DNA of 64,000 bases from Clostridium sp. UBA4548 (GCF_002387895.1 NZ_DGLI01000025.1:61039-125038); one strand, 5' to 3'. Shown: positions 53,070 through 61,895, numbered from the stretch's first letter. Numbers and translations are program-made. Notes: generated by a model from the letters alone, not told the origin.

Positions 53070-53843
53070 ATGGAAAAAGTGACGTTTGTCAATTCCTTTA
53101 GCGAATATGATAAAAACTATATGTCAAACATCTACGACAATATAGTATTATGTAAAAAAACACATAGTACAGTTTTTACAAAGGAATTCCTTATTCCTTA
53201 CATTTACAATAAGCTTAGTAATATGAGTAATGAGCTAGGGGTAAAGGTATATTGTTATGGTGTTTATGAAGACAGTGAAAGAAAAATGGTGGCTTTTGAT
53301 TTGTATGAAAAACCGGAGGAATTTCCTGTTGATTTAATTAAAATTGCAAATAAGTCAAAGTTTAGAAATTTAAGTCATAAGGATTATCTTGGTTCATTAA
53401 TGGCATTGGGACTCAAAAGAGAAGTTTTTGGGGATTTAGTGGTGGAAGATAATCATTGTTATGTACCAACAGTAAGGGACATAACAAATTACATATTAGG
53501 AACTTTAGAAACTATTGGACATTGTCCCTGTGAGTTGGAGATTTTAAAGAATAATCCTGAAAGTATTCCTATGGTTAAGTTTCAAGAAAAAGTTATTATA
53601 TTCACTTCACTCAGATTAGATAATATAGTTAGTGGTATATGCAATTTATCAAGAAATGAAAGCAATTCTTTAATTGGTGGTGGATTTGTGATGATAAATC
53701 ACATAACTGTTAGTAAGAAAGATAAGCTTGTAAAACCACAAGATATTATTACTATAAGAGGTCATGGAAAATATAGGGTTCAAGATATAATTGGTGAGAC
53801 TCACAAGAGTCGTTTAAAAGTACTAATAAGAAAATATACATAA
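53070..53843 (+). CDS. S4-domain RNA-binding protein YlmH
   Basis: A 257-residue protein from ATG 53070 (AAAGGTG upstream). The N-terminal region is a YlmH alpha/beta domain. The S4 RNA-binding domain lies near the C-terminus: L-R-L-D-N-I-V-S-G-I-C-N-L-S-R-N-E-S (about 175-192), then V-M-I-N-H-I-T-V-S-K-K and I-T-I-R-G-H-G-K-Y. Relatives act on stalled ribosomal complexes; its cotranscription with sepF and divIVA is conserved but unexplained. Confidence 0.9.
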   Translation: MEKVTFVNSFSEYDKNYMSNIYDNIVLCKKTHSTVFTKEFLIPYIYNKLSNMSNELGVKVYCYGVYEDSERKMVAFDLYEKPEEFPVDLIKIANKSKFRNLSHKDYLGSLMALGLKREVFGDLVVEDNHCYVPTVRDITNYILGTLETIGHCPCELEILKNNPESIPMVKFQEKVIIFTSLRLDNIVSGICNLSRNESNSLIGGGFVMINHITVSKKDKLVKPQDIITIRGHGKYRVQDIIGETHKSRLKVLIRKYT

Positions 53844-53859
53844 TATAGGGGTGATTAAC

Positions 53860-54471
53860 ATGAGAATAACTTCGATGGATATTAATAACAAAGAATTCAA
53901 AAGAACTATGAGAGGTTATAGTGCTGATGAAGTAGATGAGTACTTAGAAAAGATAGCTGAAGACTATGAAGCTATCTATAAGGAAAATACTACATTAAAA
54001 GAAAAAATCAGTGTTTTTCAAGATAAATTAGATCATTATACTAAGATTGAAAGTACAATTCAAAGCACCTTATTACTTGCACAAAATGCTGCTGAACAAG
54101 CAAAATTAAGTGCACAAACAGAGGCAGAGTTGATTGTTAGAAATGCTAACGATAGTGCTAAAAGAATAATGGATAAAGCTCATGGAGATGTGCTTACAGT
54201 AACTGATGAATTTGAAAGAACAAAGCAAGAATTTGCGAAATTCAGAAGTAAGTTTAGAAACTTTATGTTGAGCCAAATGGAAATGTTCGAAGCACTAGAA
54301 AAGGATTTTGATAAAAATTATAATATTTCAACTGTAATTGAAGAAAACAATAACAATGAAGTACTAAGCGCCAATCTAAGTAATAAAAAGATAAAAGAAA
54401 TAGAAAAATTTGATTATAATACTTCAGAATTCGAAGAAATAAAGAGTTTTTTCGCCGCAGAGCAAAATTAG
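53860..54471 (+). CDS. divIVA: Cell division / polarity protein DivIVA
   Basis: A 203-residue coiled-coil protein that binds curved membranes. ATG 53860 follows GGGGTGA. The N-terminal membrane-binding domain has I-T-S-M-D-I-N-N-K-E-F-K-R-T-M-R-G-Y-S-A-D-E-V-D split over about 2-26, with the diagnostic R-G-Y-x-x-D-E-V-D. A first coiled coil covers about 30-60, and a second A-E-Q-A-K-L-S-A-Q-T-E-A-E block about 80-130. A terminator follows. Confidence 0.94.
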   Translation: MRITSMDINNKEFKRTMRGYSADEVDEYLEKIAEDYEAIYKENTTLKEKISVFQDKLDHYTKIESTIQSTLLLAQNAAEQAKLSAQTEAELIVRNANDSAKRIMDKAHGDVLTVTDEFERTKQEFAKFRSKFRNFMLSQMEMFEALEKDFDKNYNISTVIEENNNNEVLSANLSNKKIKEIEKFDYNTSEFEEIKSFFAAEQN

Positions 54472-54508
54472 TGAGAAGTATAAAATCTCACAAGATTAAT
54501 TACTAATT

Positions 54509-54535
54509 AAATCTCACTCTTAGAGTGAGATTTTT
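54509..54535 (+). terminator. Terminator after divIVA
   Basis: aaatctcactc (54509-54519) pairs exactly with gagtgagattt (54523-54533) with a 3-base loop and trailing T residues. A copy of aaatctcac at about 54483 could compete for the right arm. Confidence 0.9.
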
Positions 54536-54583
54536 AATTTTAAAAAGATATAAAGTTGTAGAATTACTTGCTATTTAACGAGA

Positions 54584-54715
54584 TTTTGGAAGGATAATTC
54601 TTTCCTCCTCATCAGGTGGGAGTCCATGTTAAAAATTAAACTTTGCCTTAACAAAGATGACTTTGTTAAGGCGAATCGCCTTCCAAAGTCACTCTATAAA
54701 ATGAATTTGTTTATT
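54584..54715 (+). ncRNA. Structured intergenic element, copy B (upstream of aroB)
   Basis: Matches copy A at 43554-43667 in order: ttttggaaggataattc, gtgggag, cttccaaag, ctct then aaaatgaa-ttgtt-attatt. The closing helix is 54584-54592 with 54680-54688. The 3' helix is aatgaa (54700-54705) with tttatt (54710-54715), where a G-U replaces the G-C of copy A. Copy B also has an extra 12-bp perfect hairpin (54645-54656 with 54661-54672, atga loop) absent from copy A. It lies about 170 bases before aroB. Confidence 0.5.
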
Positions 54716-54887
54716 ATTTAACTACTTATGCGGATAATTTTTCTTAAAGAAAGGTAACAATAAGAATATGATGGCAATGAATTACTATAGAAAATTAATT
54801 TAATTCTTTTCAGTGTAAACAATTAATAATTATAGTCTTATTTCTGAAGGAGTATAAAGTGATTTTTATAGTTGAGGAGATAAAAAT

Positions 54888-55979
54888 ATGAAAGAGATAG
54901 ACATTTCTGGTGGTTCCTATACCTATAAAGTTTATATAGATGAAAGCACAAGCAATTTTAATAATGCATTAAAAAAAAATGATATTCAAATTAATAATAA
55001 GTTTTTTATTATAACAGATCATCAAGTTCATTCTATATACAGAGATAGGATAGATGAACTCTTTGAAGAAGTAAATTATAAAGTATTAGCTATACCTTCA
55101 GGAGAGAATAATAAAAATTTTAATACCATAGAGAGTATATACAAATTTTTAATGGAAAACTCCTGTGATAGAAGCAGTACTTTAGTGGCTTTTGGGGGAG
55201 GAATAGTAGGAGATTTAGTTGGATATGTAGCTGCTACATATATGAGAGGAATGAAGTACATAAGTATTCCTACTACTATTATATCTATGGTAGATAGTTC
55301 AGTAGGAGGAAAGGTTGGTTATAACTTTGAAAATATAAAAAATGTCATTGGAACTTTTTATACGCCTATTTTTGTTTTTATATCTATAGATTTTTTAAGA
55401 ACTCTACCCAACAATGAGTTTATTAATGGTATTGCAGAAGTGATAAAATATGGGATAATTAAAGAAAACCAATTATTATATTATTTAGAACATAATCTGG
55501 AAAATATTTTAAATCTAGATAAAGATAAATTGCTTTATATTATTGAAAAATCCTTAAGGATAAAACATGAAGTAGTATCTGTAGATTTCAAAGATAAAGA
55601 CTATAGAAATATATTAAATTTTGGTCATACAATCGGCCATGGCATTGAAATAGTATCAAATCATGACATAGCACATGGATATGCAGTTGCCTTAGGTATG
55701 TTAGTAGAATTGAAACTATCCCAATACAAGTTAAACTTTAAGAAAGAAGACTATGATTACATATATTACCTTATAAATAGCATAGGATTCCCAACAAAGT
55801 ACAAAGTTGACAATATGGATTTGTTTATGTATGCTATAAAGCATGATAAGAAAACAGAGAACAATCAAATAAAATTTTCATTAATTGAAGAAATAGGGAC
55901 ATCTAAAACTGGAATAGTTATAGATGAAAGTCTTATACAAAAAGCAATGGAAGATAGTATTGAAAGGAGATATTTATGA
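54888..55979 (+). CDS. aroB: 3-dehydroquinate synthase AroB
   Basis: Second step of the shikimate pathway, turning DAHP into 3-dehydroquinate with NAD and a divalent metal. It has 363 residues. Motifs are S-G-E-N-N-K, G-G-G-I-V-G-D-L-V-G-Y-V-A-A-T-Y-M-R-G (NAD/phosphate region), M-V-D-S-S-V-G-G-K-V-G-Y-N and N-F-G-H-T-I-G-H-G-I-E (metal histidine), then K-H-D-K-K. It overlaps mtnN by 4 bases and is cotranscribed with aroF. Confidence 0.96.
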   Translation: MKEIDISGGSYTYKVYIDESTSNFNNALKKNDIQINNKFFIITDHQVHSIYRDRIDELFEEVNYKVLAIPSGENNKNFNTIESIYKFLMENSCDRSSTLVAFGGGIVGDLVGYVAATYMRGMKYISIPTTIISMVDSSVGGKVGYNFENIKNVIGTFYTPIFVFISIDFLRTLPNNEFINGIAEVIKYGIIKENQLLYYLEHNLENILNLDKDKLLYIIEKSLRIKHEVVSVDFKDKDYRNILNFGHTIGHGIEIVSNHDIAHGYAVALGMLVELKLSQYKLNFKKEDYDYIYYLINSIGFPTKYKVDNMDLFMYAIKHDKKTENNQIKFSLIEEIGTSKTGIVIDESLIQKAMEDSIERRYL

Positions 55980-56668
55980 AATTTGGAATAATTGGAGCCA
56001 TGGAAGAGGAAGTAGCATCATTAATAGAGGAAATGGAAGTAAGTAGTAAAATAGCAAAAGCTAAAATGGTTTTCCATAGTGGAATTATATATAATAAGGA
56101 AGTTGTTATAGTAACAAGTGGCATTGGGAAAGTTAATGCTGCAGTATGTGCTCAAATTTTAGTAGATAAATTTGATGTAGATTACATAATTAATGTTGGA
56201 ATTGCTGGAGGAGTGGGAGAAAAAATTTATCCAGGTGATATAGTTATTGCAAATAGCCTAGTTCAGCATGACGTTGATACATCAGCATTTGGGGATAAAT
56301 TAGGTCAAATCCCAAGAATGGATGCCTATGATTTTAAGTGTAGTGATCTTTTAATTAGTCATGGTAAAATTGCTTGTAGTTCAATAGAAAATGTAAATAC
56401 TTTTGTGGGAAGAATTGTATCTGGAGATCAATTTATTGCCAATAGTGAAAAAATAAAATGGTTAAACAAAGAGTTTAATGCTTTAGCTTGCGAGATGGAA
56501 GGTGCAAGTATAGCTCATGTAGCATATCTGAACGATGTGCCTTTCCTTATAATAAGATCCATATCAGATAATGCAAATAATGGAGCTCATATGGACTATG
56601 AGAAGTTTAAACCGATTGCAGTTAAAAATTCTAATATTATTTTGAGAAGTATGTTAAAGTCGATGTAG
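55976..56668 (+). CDS. mtnN: 5'-methylthioadenosine/S-adenosylhomocysteine nucleosidase MtnN
   Basis: Removes adenine from methylthioadenosine, S-adenosylhomocysteine and 5'-deoxyadenosine. It has 230 residues, the usual length. Motifs are G-I-I-G-A-M-E-E-E-V, T-S-G-I-G-K-V-N-A-A, N-V-G-I-A-G-G, and the catalytic region C-E-M-E-G-A-S-I-A-H-V with R-S-I-S-D-N-A. It is placed between aroB and aroF with a 4-base overlap and a 10-base gap, an unusual partner for shikimate genes. Confidence 0.95.
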   Translation: MKFGIIGAMEEEVASLIEEMEVSSKIAKAKMVFHSGIIYNKEVVIVTSGIGKVNAAVCAQILVDKFDVDYIINVGIAGGVGEKIYPGDIVIANSLVQHDVDTSAFGDKLGQIPRMDAYDFKCSDLLISHGKIACSSIENVNTFVGRIVSGDQFIANSEKIKWLNKEFNALACEMEGASIAHVAYLNDVPFLIIRSISDNANNGAHMDYEKFKPIAVKNSNIILRSMLKSM

Positions 56669-56678
56669 GTGATATTTA

Positions 56679-57488
56679 ATGAAAAACTTACTGGTAGATA
56701 ATAATAGTGGGCCTAAAATAATGGTTAAAGTTAGGGATGTAATTATTGGTGGTGATAAACCAGTTTTTATATCAGGGCCCTGTTCGGTAGAAAGTTATGA
56801 TAAAATGAAGGAAATAGCTAGAGAGTTAAAGAATATTGGAGTACATATTTTAAGAGGCGGCGCTTTTAAACCAAGAACTTCACCTTATGATTTTCAGGGA
56901 TTACACCTAGAAGGAATTAAAATTCTTCATCAGGTAGGAAAAGAGTATGATCTTCCTATAGTCACTGAGATAATGGATGCACGAGATATTGAGAAGTGTA
57001 TTCCTTATATAGACATGATACAAGTTGGTTCAAGAAATATGTATAACTATACTCTTTTAAAGGAATTAGGAAAGTACCCTCTTCCAATATTATTAAAAAG
57101 AGGTATTAGCGCTACGGTATCAGAGTGGTTATATGCGGCAGAGTATATTATGAGTAGTGGAAATTCCCAAGTTGTACTATGTGAACGTGGAATCAGAACT
57201 TTTGAAACTTATACAAGGAATACTTTAGATTTAAATTCTGTTGCTGTAATTAAAGAAAATTATAGGCTGCCTATAATAGTTGATCCTAGCCACGGTACTG
57301 GAAAGAGGGAATTAGTTCAGTCTATGAGTTTAGCAGCTTTAGCTTGTGGAGCAAATGGACTTATGATTGAAAGTCATGTTTGTCCTGATAATGCTGTATC
57401 CGATGCAAGACAAACAGTGAACATGGAAACCTTAAGAAACATAGTTAATAAGGGGAAAAATCTTAGTAATCTATTAGAGTTATCATAG
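56679..57488 (+). CDS. aroF: DAHP synthase (3-deoxy-7-phosphoheptulonate synthase, type I-beta core)
   Basis: First step of the shikimate pathway, from phosphoenolpyruvate and erythrose 4-phosphate. It has 269 residues, just the catalytic barrel. Motifs are S-G-P-C-S-V-E-S, L-R-G-G-A-F-K-P-R-T-S-P-Y, Q-V-G-S-R-N-M, L-L-K-R-G, D-P-S-H-G-T-G and I-E-S-H. The N-terminal ACT-like, ferredoxin-like or chorismate mutase regulatory domain found in many relatives is missing, so feedback inhibition through such a domain is not expected. Confidence 0.95.
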   Translation: MKNLLVDNNSGPKIMVKVRDVIIGGDKPVFISGPCSVESYDKMKEIARELKNIGVHILRGGAFKPRTSPYDFQGLHLEGIKILHQVGKEYDLPIVTEIMDARDIEKCIPYIDMIQVGSRNMYNYTLLKELGKYPLPILLKRGISATVSEWLYAAEYIMSSGNSQVVLCERGIRTFETYTRNTLDLNSVAVIKENYRLPIIVDPSHGTGKRELVQSMSLAALACGANGLMIESHVCPDNAVSDARQTVNMETLRNIVNKGKNLSNLLELS

Positions 57489-57856
57489 ATTATAACTATG
57501 CAAATATTTGCTGAGAGATCCTATATAAATTTCTGACACTAAGTATATACTTAATTGATAGCAGTAGAAGTTTATGGTTTCAGGTTAAAGCTAAATTTTG
57601 TATTAATATAGTTTTAACTAAGGATACTTAGATAAACTACATGATAATTTAAAATAAAGTTAAGTATTTCAAGTACTTGAGAGAGAAAATACTTAACTTT
57701 TTCTGTAGTATATCTATTGGGAAACAAAGTCAAGACATAACTTACACATTACTCCTATCTTGGTTTATTTAAGTCTTTGATGAATAAATTAATCTTTGAT
57801 TAAGGAAACCTATAGGACGGAGGATGCTAAAGGTTATAGACATATTGAGGTAAATT
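57489..57856 (+). other. Gap between aroF and aroA
   Basis: About 370 bases. It holds the terminator at 57656-57702 and otherwise AT-rich sequence with no convincing gene or RNA. A promoter for aroA should lie after the terminator; GAGG seven bases before the aroA ATG is the ribosome site. Confidence 0.5.
57656..57702 (+). terminator. Terminator of the aroB-mtnN-aroF unit
   Basis: aaagttaagtattt (57656-57669) pairs exactly with aaatacttaacttt (57687-57700), followed by TT. The inner palindrome caagtacttg (57670-57679) can extend the fold. It is about 165 bases after aroF. Confidence 0.8.
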
Positions 57857-59164
57857 ATGAAAGCGATTTTAAAAGGATGCAAATCAAATTGTAATATAGA
57901 AATAACAATTCCAGGAGATAAATCAATTTCACATAGGTCCTTAATAATTGGGGCTATTCCTGAAGGTTCTTATGCTATAAGAAATTTTTCTAATAGTGAA
58001 GACTGTAGAACTACTATGGAAGTTATGAAAGTTTTAGGAGTTTCCATTGTTTCACGTGAAAACCAAATAATGGTAAACTCTCCTGGGATTCATAGATTCA
58101 ATAAGAATGTTGGAATGTTGGATTGTGGAAATTCTGGAACCACAGCAAGACTTATTAGCGGACTAATTTGTGGTGGAAACATTGTTGCAACTCTTATTGG
58201 GGATGAGTCTTTGAGTAAAAGACCTATGAAAAGGGTAGTTGATCCATTGACATCAATGGGTGGAAAAGTTAAAAGCTTTAAAGGCACACTTCCAATAAAA
58301 TTCATAAGTAATCAGGGGTTATCTGCTATAGAGTATGAAATGCCAGTGCCATCAGCACAAGTAAAATCTGCGATTTTAATTGGAGGTTTTTTAGCTAAAG
58401 GTAAAACTAAGGTGATAGAAAAGATTTCAACAAGAAATCATACAGAAAATCTTTTTAAGTATTTAGGAGCTAAGGTAACACAAAAAGGAAGGGAAATTTC
58501 TATTGAGAACTCTTCTATACAAGCTAAGGATATTTTTGTACCAGGAGACCCATCTTCGGCTTCTTTTTTAGTTTGTGCTGCTCTTTTAGGGGATAATATA
58601 AAACTTACTATAAAAGATCTGCTTTTGAATGAGGGTAGGAAAAGTTACTTAAATATATTAATAGCAATGGGTGGAAAAATTGAAGTAATATCTAAAGGTA
58701 TTGTCAATAATGAACCTATAGGTGATATTATTGTTTATAGTAGTAAACTTAAGGGGATTAAGATACAGCATGATCTTGTACCAAGCATTATAGATGAAAT
58801 TCCTGTACTTAGTGTAGTTGCAGCCTTTGCAGAAGGCACTACAGTTTTTGAAGGTGTAGAGGAACTAAAGTTTAAGGAAAGTAATAGAATTTCTGGCATA
58901 GTTAGAAATTTAAAAGTAATTGATATTGAAGCGATATATAATGATAAGAATTTGATTATTAAGGGTTCAAATAATGTGGCTGAAAAATTGGAAGAAAAAA
59001 ATGTAGAAATAGAAACAGATAATGACCATAGAATTGCCATGGCTTTCTCCCTCTTACCAATGAAATTAAAAACTGCAATTACAATTGATAACTGGAAGTG
59101 TACGGAAATTTCTTTTCCAAAGGCCACAACTTATTTTAGTAAATTTATTAATTTCATCAAATAA
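57857..59164 (+). CDS. aroA: 3-phosphoshikimate 1-carboxyvinyltransferase (EPSP synthase) AroA
   Basis: Joins phosphoenolpyruvate and shikimate 3-phosphate. It has 435 residues. Motifs are P-G-D-K-S-I-S-H-R-S, the L-D-C-G-N-S-G-T-T-A-R-L loop, P-G-D-P-S-S-A-S-F, I-I-D-E-I-P-V-L, K-E-S-N-R-I and D-N-D-H-R-I-A-M-A-F. The glyphosate-loop sequence N-S-G-T-T is in the class II-like form (second T where class I has A-M). It has its own upstream region after a terminator. Confidence 0.97.
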   Translation: MKAILKGCKSNCNIEITIPGDKSISHRSLIIGAIPEGSYAIRNFSNSEDCRTTMEVMKVLGVSIVSRENQIMVNSPGIHRFNKNVGMLDCGNSGTTARLISGLICGGNIVATLIGDESLSKRPMKRVVDPLTSMGGKVKSFKGTLPIKFISNQGLSAIEYEMPVPSAQVKSAILIGGFLAKGKTKVIEKISTRNHTENLFKYLGAKVTQKGREISIENSSIQAKDIFVPGDPSSASFLVCAALLGDNIKLTIKDLLLNEGRKSYLNILIAMGGKIEVISKGIVNNEPIGDIIVYSSKLKGIKIQHDLVPSIIDEIPVLSVVAAFAEGTTVFEGVEELKFKESNRISGIVRNLKVIDIEAIYNDKNLIIKGSNNVAEKLEEKNVEIETDNDHRIAMAFSLLPMKLKTAITIDNWKCTEISFPKATTYFSKFINFIK

Positions 59165-59237
59165 TGTAATAAAAATTTCAGTAAGGTAGAAAATAAGTAA
59201 GGTAGATAGTATAACCTTTATTTAAGGAGTTGATATT

Positions 59238-59855
59238 ATGGATAATACTAAGCTTAACTACTTTAGGGAAAAATTATTAGATGAAAAGAAAGATGTTAAT
59301 AATTTATTAGAACAAATGAGTGATAATGATACAATTACACCTTTAGTAGAAAGAAACACAGAACTTTCATATTATGATAATCATGGAGCTGACAATGGCG
59401 GAGAGCTAAACGATTTACTGAGAGGCCTTGCTTTAGAAGGAAATGAAAAGTCTATAATTGGAAAGATAGACAGAGCTCTTAGGGATATAGAAAATGGAGA
59501 TTATGGGGTATGTAAGGTATGTGGCAAAAAAATACCAGAAGAGAGATTGGAATTTATTCCTTATGCAGAACATTGCGTTAGCTGTCAAAATAGCATAAAT
59601 AACGCTATTCCAGAAGATATTTCTGATGCGGCAAGACCTGTAGAGGAAGAGGTAATAGGAAGACCTTTCAGATTAGATAAAGATAGTAGAGATTACACTG
59701 GTTTTGATATAGAGGATAGCTATCAAGCGGTTGCCATTTATAATGATAGTGATGGGTTCTATGACACTTTTGAGGACGATGATGTTGAGCACCGTTATGT
59801 AGATCCTATGGATTTAATTAGTAATGATCAATATAAACGACAGCTTCCAGATTAG
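59238..59855 (+). CDS. YteA-family sporulation protein with C4 zinc finger (TraR/DksA type)
   Basis: A 205-residue protein with an N-terminal coiled-coil region (1-85) and a TraR/DksA C4 zinc finger, C-K-V-C-G-K-K (about 93-99) and C-V-S-C (about 114-117). It has the YteA-type W-less core D-N-H-G-A-D-N-G-G-E-L-N-D and a C-terminal extension ending in E-D-D-D-V-E-H-R-Y-V. Relatives are annotated as sporulation or general stress proteins; some contact RNA polymerase. It sits before lspA, separated by a terminator-like hairpin. Confidence 0.88.
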   Translation: MDNTKLNYFREKLLDEKKDVNNLLEQMSDNDTITPLVERNTELSYYDNHGADNGGELNDLLRGLALEGNEKSIIGKIDRALRDIENGDYGVCKVCGKKIPEERLEFIPYAEHCVSCQNSINNAIPEDISDAARPVEEEVIGRPFRLDKDSRDYTGFDIEDSYQAVAIYNDSDGFYDTFEDDDVEHRYVDPMDLISNDQYKRQLPD

Positions 59856-59863
59856 TGGTTAAT

Positions 59864-59896
59864 ATTTCTGACAGCTAAAAGCTGTCAGAAATTTAT
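59864..59896 (+). terminator. Hairpin between the yteA-like gene and lspA
   Basis: atttctgacagct (59864-59876) pairs exactly with agctgtcagaaat (59880-59892) around a 3-base loop, followed by ttatt. The short T-run suggests a partial terminator. It is 17 bases before the lspA ribosome site region. Confidence 0.7.
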
Positions 59897-59917
59897 TGTG
59901 ATTATAGGGGGATAATT

Positions 59918-60370
59918 ATGTTATTAGAAGTAGTTATTATAGTTTTAGGACTATTATTAGACAGAATAAGTAAGCTATGGGCTTTATCAACGTTAAAAGA
60001 TAGCTTAGGTATAACGATAATTAAGAACTTTTTTGCCTTTGAGTACTTGGAAAACAGAGGTGCAGCTTTTGGAATCCTTCAAAATAAGTTATGGTTATTG
60101 GTAGTGATTACAATACTAGTGGCTTCTGGCATGATATTTTATTTAATAAAATTCAAACCTAGTTCAAAGCTTCTTAGAATTTCAATAGCTATGATAGTTT
60201 CAGGTGCTATTGGTAATCTTATAGACAGGATATACTATAATTTTGTGGTAGACTTTATTTTAGTTCATTATAAAGAGGCGTATTATTTTCCTACTTTTAA
60301 TGTAGCAGATATACTTGTTAGTGTAGGAACCTTCTTTTTAATAATTTGTATATTAAAGGACGAGATTTAA
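59918..60370 (+). CDS. lspA: Lipoprotein signal peptidase LspA
   Basis: Cleaves prolipoprotein signal peptides in the membrane. It has 150 residues and four membrane helices. Conserved motifs are L-D-R-I-S-K, N-R-G-A-A-F-G-I, G-N-L-I-D-R-I (catalytic Asp) and F-N-V-A-D-I (second Asp). Its TAA overlaps the rluD ATG (TAATG). The order lspA-rluD-pyrR is conserved in Firmicutes. Confidence 0.97.
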   Translation: MLLEVVIIVLGLLLDRISKLWALSTLKDSLGITIIKNFFAFEYLENRGAAFGILQNKLWLLVVITILVASGMIFYLIKFKPSSKLLRISIAMIVSGAIGNLIDRIYYNFVVDFILVHYKEAYYFPTFNVADILVSVGTFFLIICILKDEI

Positions 60371-61284
60371 TGAGTGTTGAAAAATTTGTAGCAAGTGATT
60401 TAGAAAAAAATAAAAGAGTTGATTTATTTTTAAGCGAAAAGCTTGAAAATATGTCAAGGTCTTATATTCAAGGAATTATAGAAAAAGAAAGTGTTAAAGT
60501 TAATGGGAAGATTATAAAGAGCAATTATAAATTAAGAACCAATGATGAGATATTGGTTGAAATACCAAATCCCATAGAGCTAGAAATAATAGGGGAGAAT
60601 ATTCCCATAGATGTAGTTTATGAAGATAGTGATGTAATAGTGGTAAATAAACCTAAAGATATGGTTGTTCACCCTGCCCCAGGTAATTATACGGGAACTT
60701 TAGTAAATGCACTTTTATATCATTGCTCTGACTTATCAGGAATCAACGGCGTCATAAGACCTGGAATAGTCCATAGAATTGATAAAGATACTACTGGAAT
60801 ACTAGTTATTGCAAAAAATGATAATGCTCACAATAAATTGGCTGAACAATTTAAAAATCATAGCATGACTAGAACATATTATGCTTTGGTAGAAGGAAAC
60901 ATAAAAGAGGATGAAGGAACTGTAAACGCACCAATTGACCGTCACCCTGTAGACAGAGTGAAAATGGCAGTTGTAAAAGATGGAAGAGATGCTGTTACTC
61001 ATTATAAGGTTCTGGAGCGTTTTGGACAATACACATTAGTTAAGTGTAATTTGGAAACGGGAAGAACACATCAAATTAGAGTTCATATGGCATACATTGG
61101 ACATCCTTTAGTAGGTGATAATGTTTATGGTTACAAGAAACAAAAATTTAATCTTCGTGGACAAGTGCTTCATGCTAAAGAGCTAGGATTCAATCATCCT
61201 ACAAGTGGTGAGTATGTTCACTTTGATTCTGATCTTCCAGAATACTTTGAAGCAATACTACAAAATTTAAGAAATAGAAAATAA
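60370..61284 (+). CDS. RluD-family 23S rRNA pseudouridine synthase
   Basis: A 304-residue pseudouridine synthase from ATG 60370, coupled to the lspA stop. The N-terminal S4 domain (about 10-70: R-V-D-L-F-L-S-E-K-L) is followed by the catalytic domain, with the aspartate in H-R-I-D-K-D-T-T-G-I. K-P-x-D-M-V-V-H-P-A-P-G and the C-terminal G-R-T-H-Q-I-R-V-H-M are also present. The exact rRNA position cannot be told. It is ylyB of the Bacillus lspA-ylyB-pyrR order. Confidence 0.94.
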   Translation: MSVEKFVASDLEKNKRVDLFLSEKLENMSRSYIQGIIEKESVKVNGKIIKSNYKLRTNDEILVEIPNPIELEIIGENIPIDVVYEDSDVIVVNKPKDMVVHPAPGNYTGTLVNALLYHCSDLSGINGVIRPGIVHRIDKDTTGILVIAKNDNAHNKLAEQFKNHSMTRTYYALVEGNIKEDEGTVNAPIDRHPVDRVKMAVVKDGRDAVTHYKVLERFGQYTLVKCNLETGRTHQIRVHMAYIGHPLVGDNVYGYKKQKFNLRGQVLHAKELGFNHPTSGEYVHFDSDLPEYFEAILQNLRNRK

Positions 61285-61344
61285 AATATTAAAATTATAA
61301 AGGTTTTATAATAAAAGCAATAAGATTTAGGAGTTGTAATAAAT

Positions 61345-61884
61345 ATGGAATTAAAATCTGTTTTATTAGATGATAAAGCTATAAAAAGGACTTTGACTAG
61401 AATTTCTCACGAAATCATTGAGAAGAACAAAGGTGTTGAAAATTTAGTTCTTGTTGGGATAAAGAGCAGAGGTGTTCCTCTTGCAAATAGAATTGCAGAT
61501 TTGATAGAACAATTTGAGGGGAAAAAGTTAGAAGTAGGGTCAGTGGACATCACCTTATACCGAGATGATTTAACAACCTTGGGAGAACAGCCTACACTGA
61601 ATAGTAAAGAAATTGGAATAGATATTAAAGGAAAGAAGATTATACTAGTTGATGATGTACTGTATACTGGACGTACAGTTAGAGCAGCAATTGATGCTAT
61701 AATTGATATTGGAAGGCCCGAAATGATTCAGCTAGCAGTACTGGTAGATAGAGGGCATAGAGAGTTACCAATAAGAGCAGATTATGTAGGCAAAAATATT
61801 CCTACATCAAGAAAAGAAGTCATATCTGTTAAGTTGGAAGAATTTGATGGAGAAGATTTAGTGAATATATTTGAAAATCATTAG
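61345..61884 (+). CDS. pyrR: Bifunctional pyr operon regulator/uracil phosphoribosyltransferase PyrR
   Basis: A 179-residue RNA-binding attenuation regulator with PRTase fold. The PRPP loop is I-I-L-V-D-D-V-L-Y-T-G-R-T-V-R-A-A. Other family segments are I-K-S-R-G-V-P-L-A and V-L-V-D-R-G-H-R-E-L-P-I and the end V-K-L-E-E-F-D-G. No PyrR-binding leader is visible in the 60-base gap before it and no pyrimidine genes follow, so it acts in trans on genes elsewhere. Confidence 0.96.
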   Translation: MELKSVLLDDKAIKRTLTRISHEIIEKNKGVENLVLVGIKSRGVPLANRIADLIEQFEGKKLEVGSVDITLYRDDLTTLGEQPTLNSKEIGIDIKGKKIILVDDVLYTGRTVRAAIDAIIDIGRPEMIQLAVLVDRGHRELPIRADYVGKNIPTSRKEVISVKLEEFDGEDLVNIFENH

Positions 61885-61895
61885 GAGATTAAATT

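Noticed and set aside
54536..54887. T-box leader before aroB
   Set aside because: No AGGGTGGNACCGCG antiterminator block and no GAA-specifier architecture; the structured element here is different.
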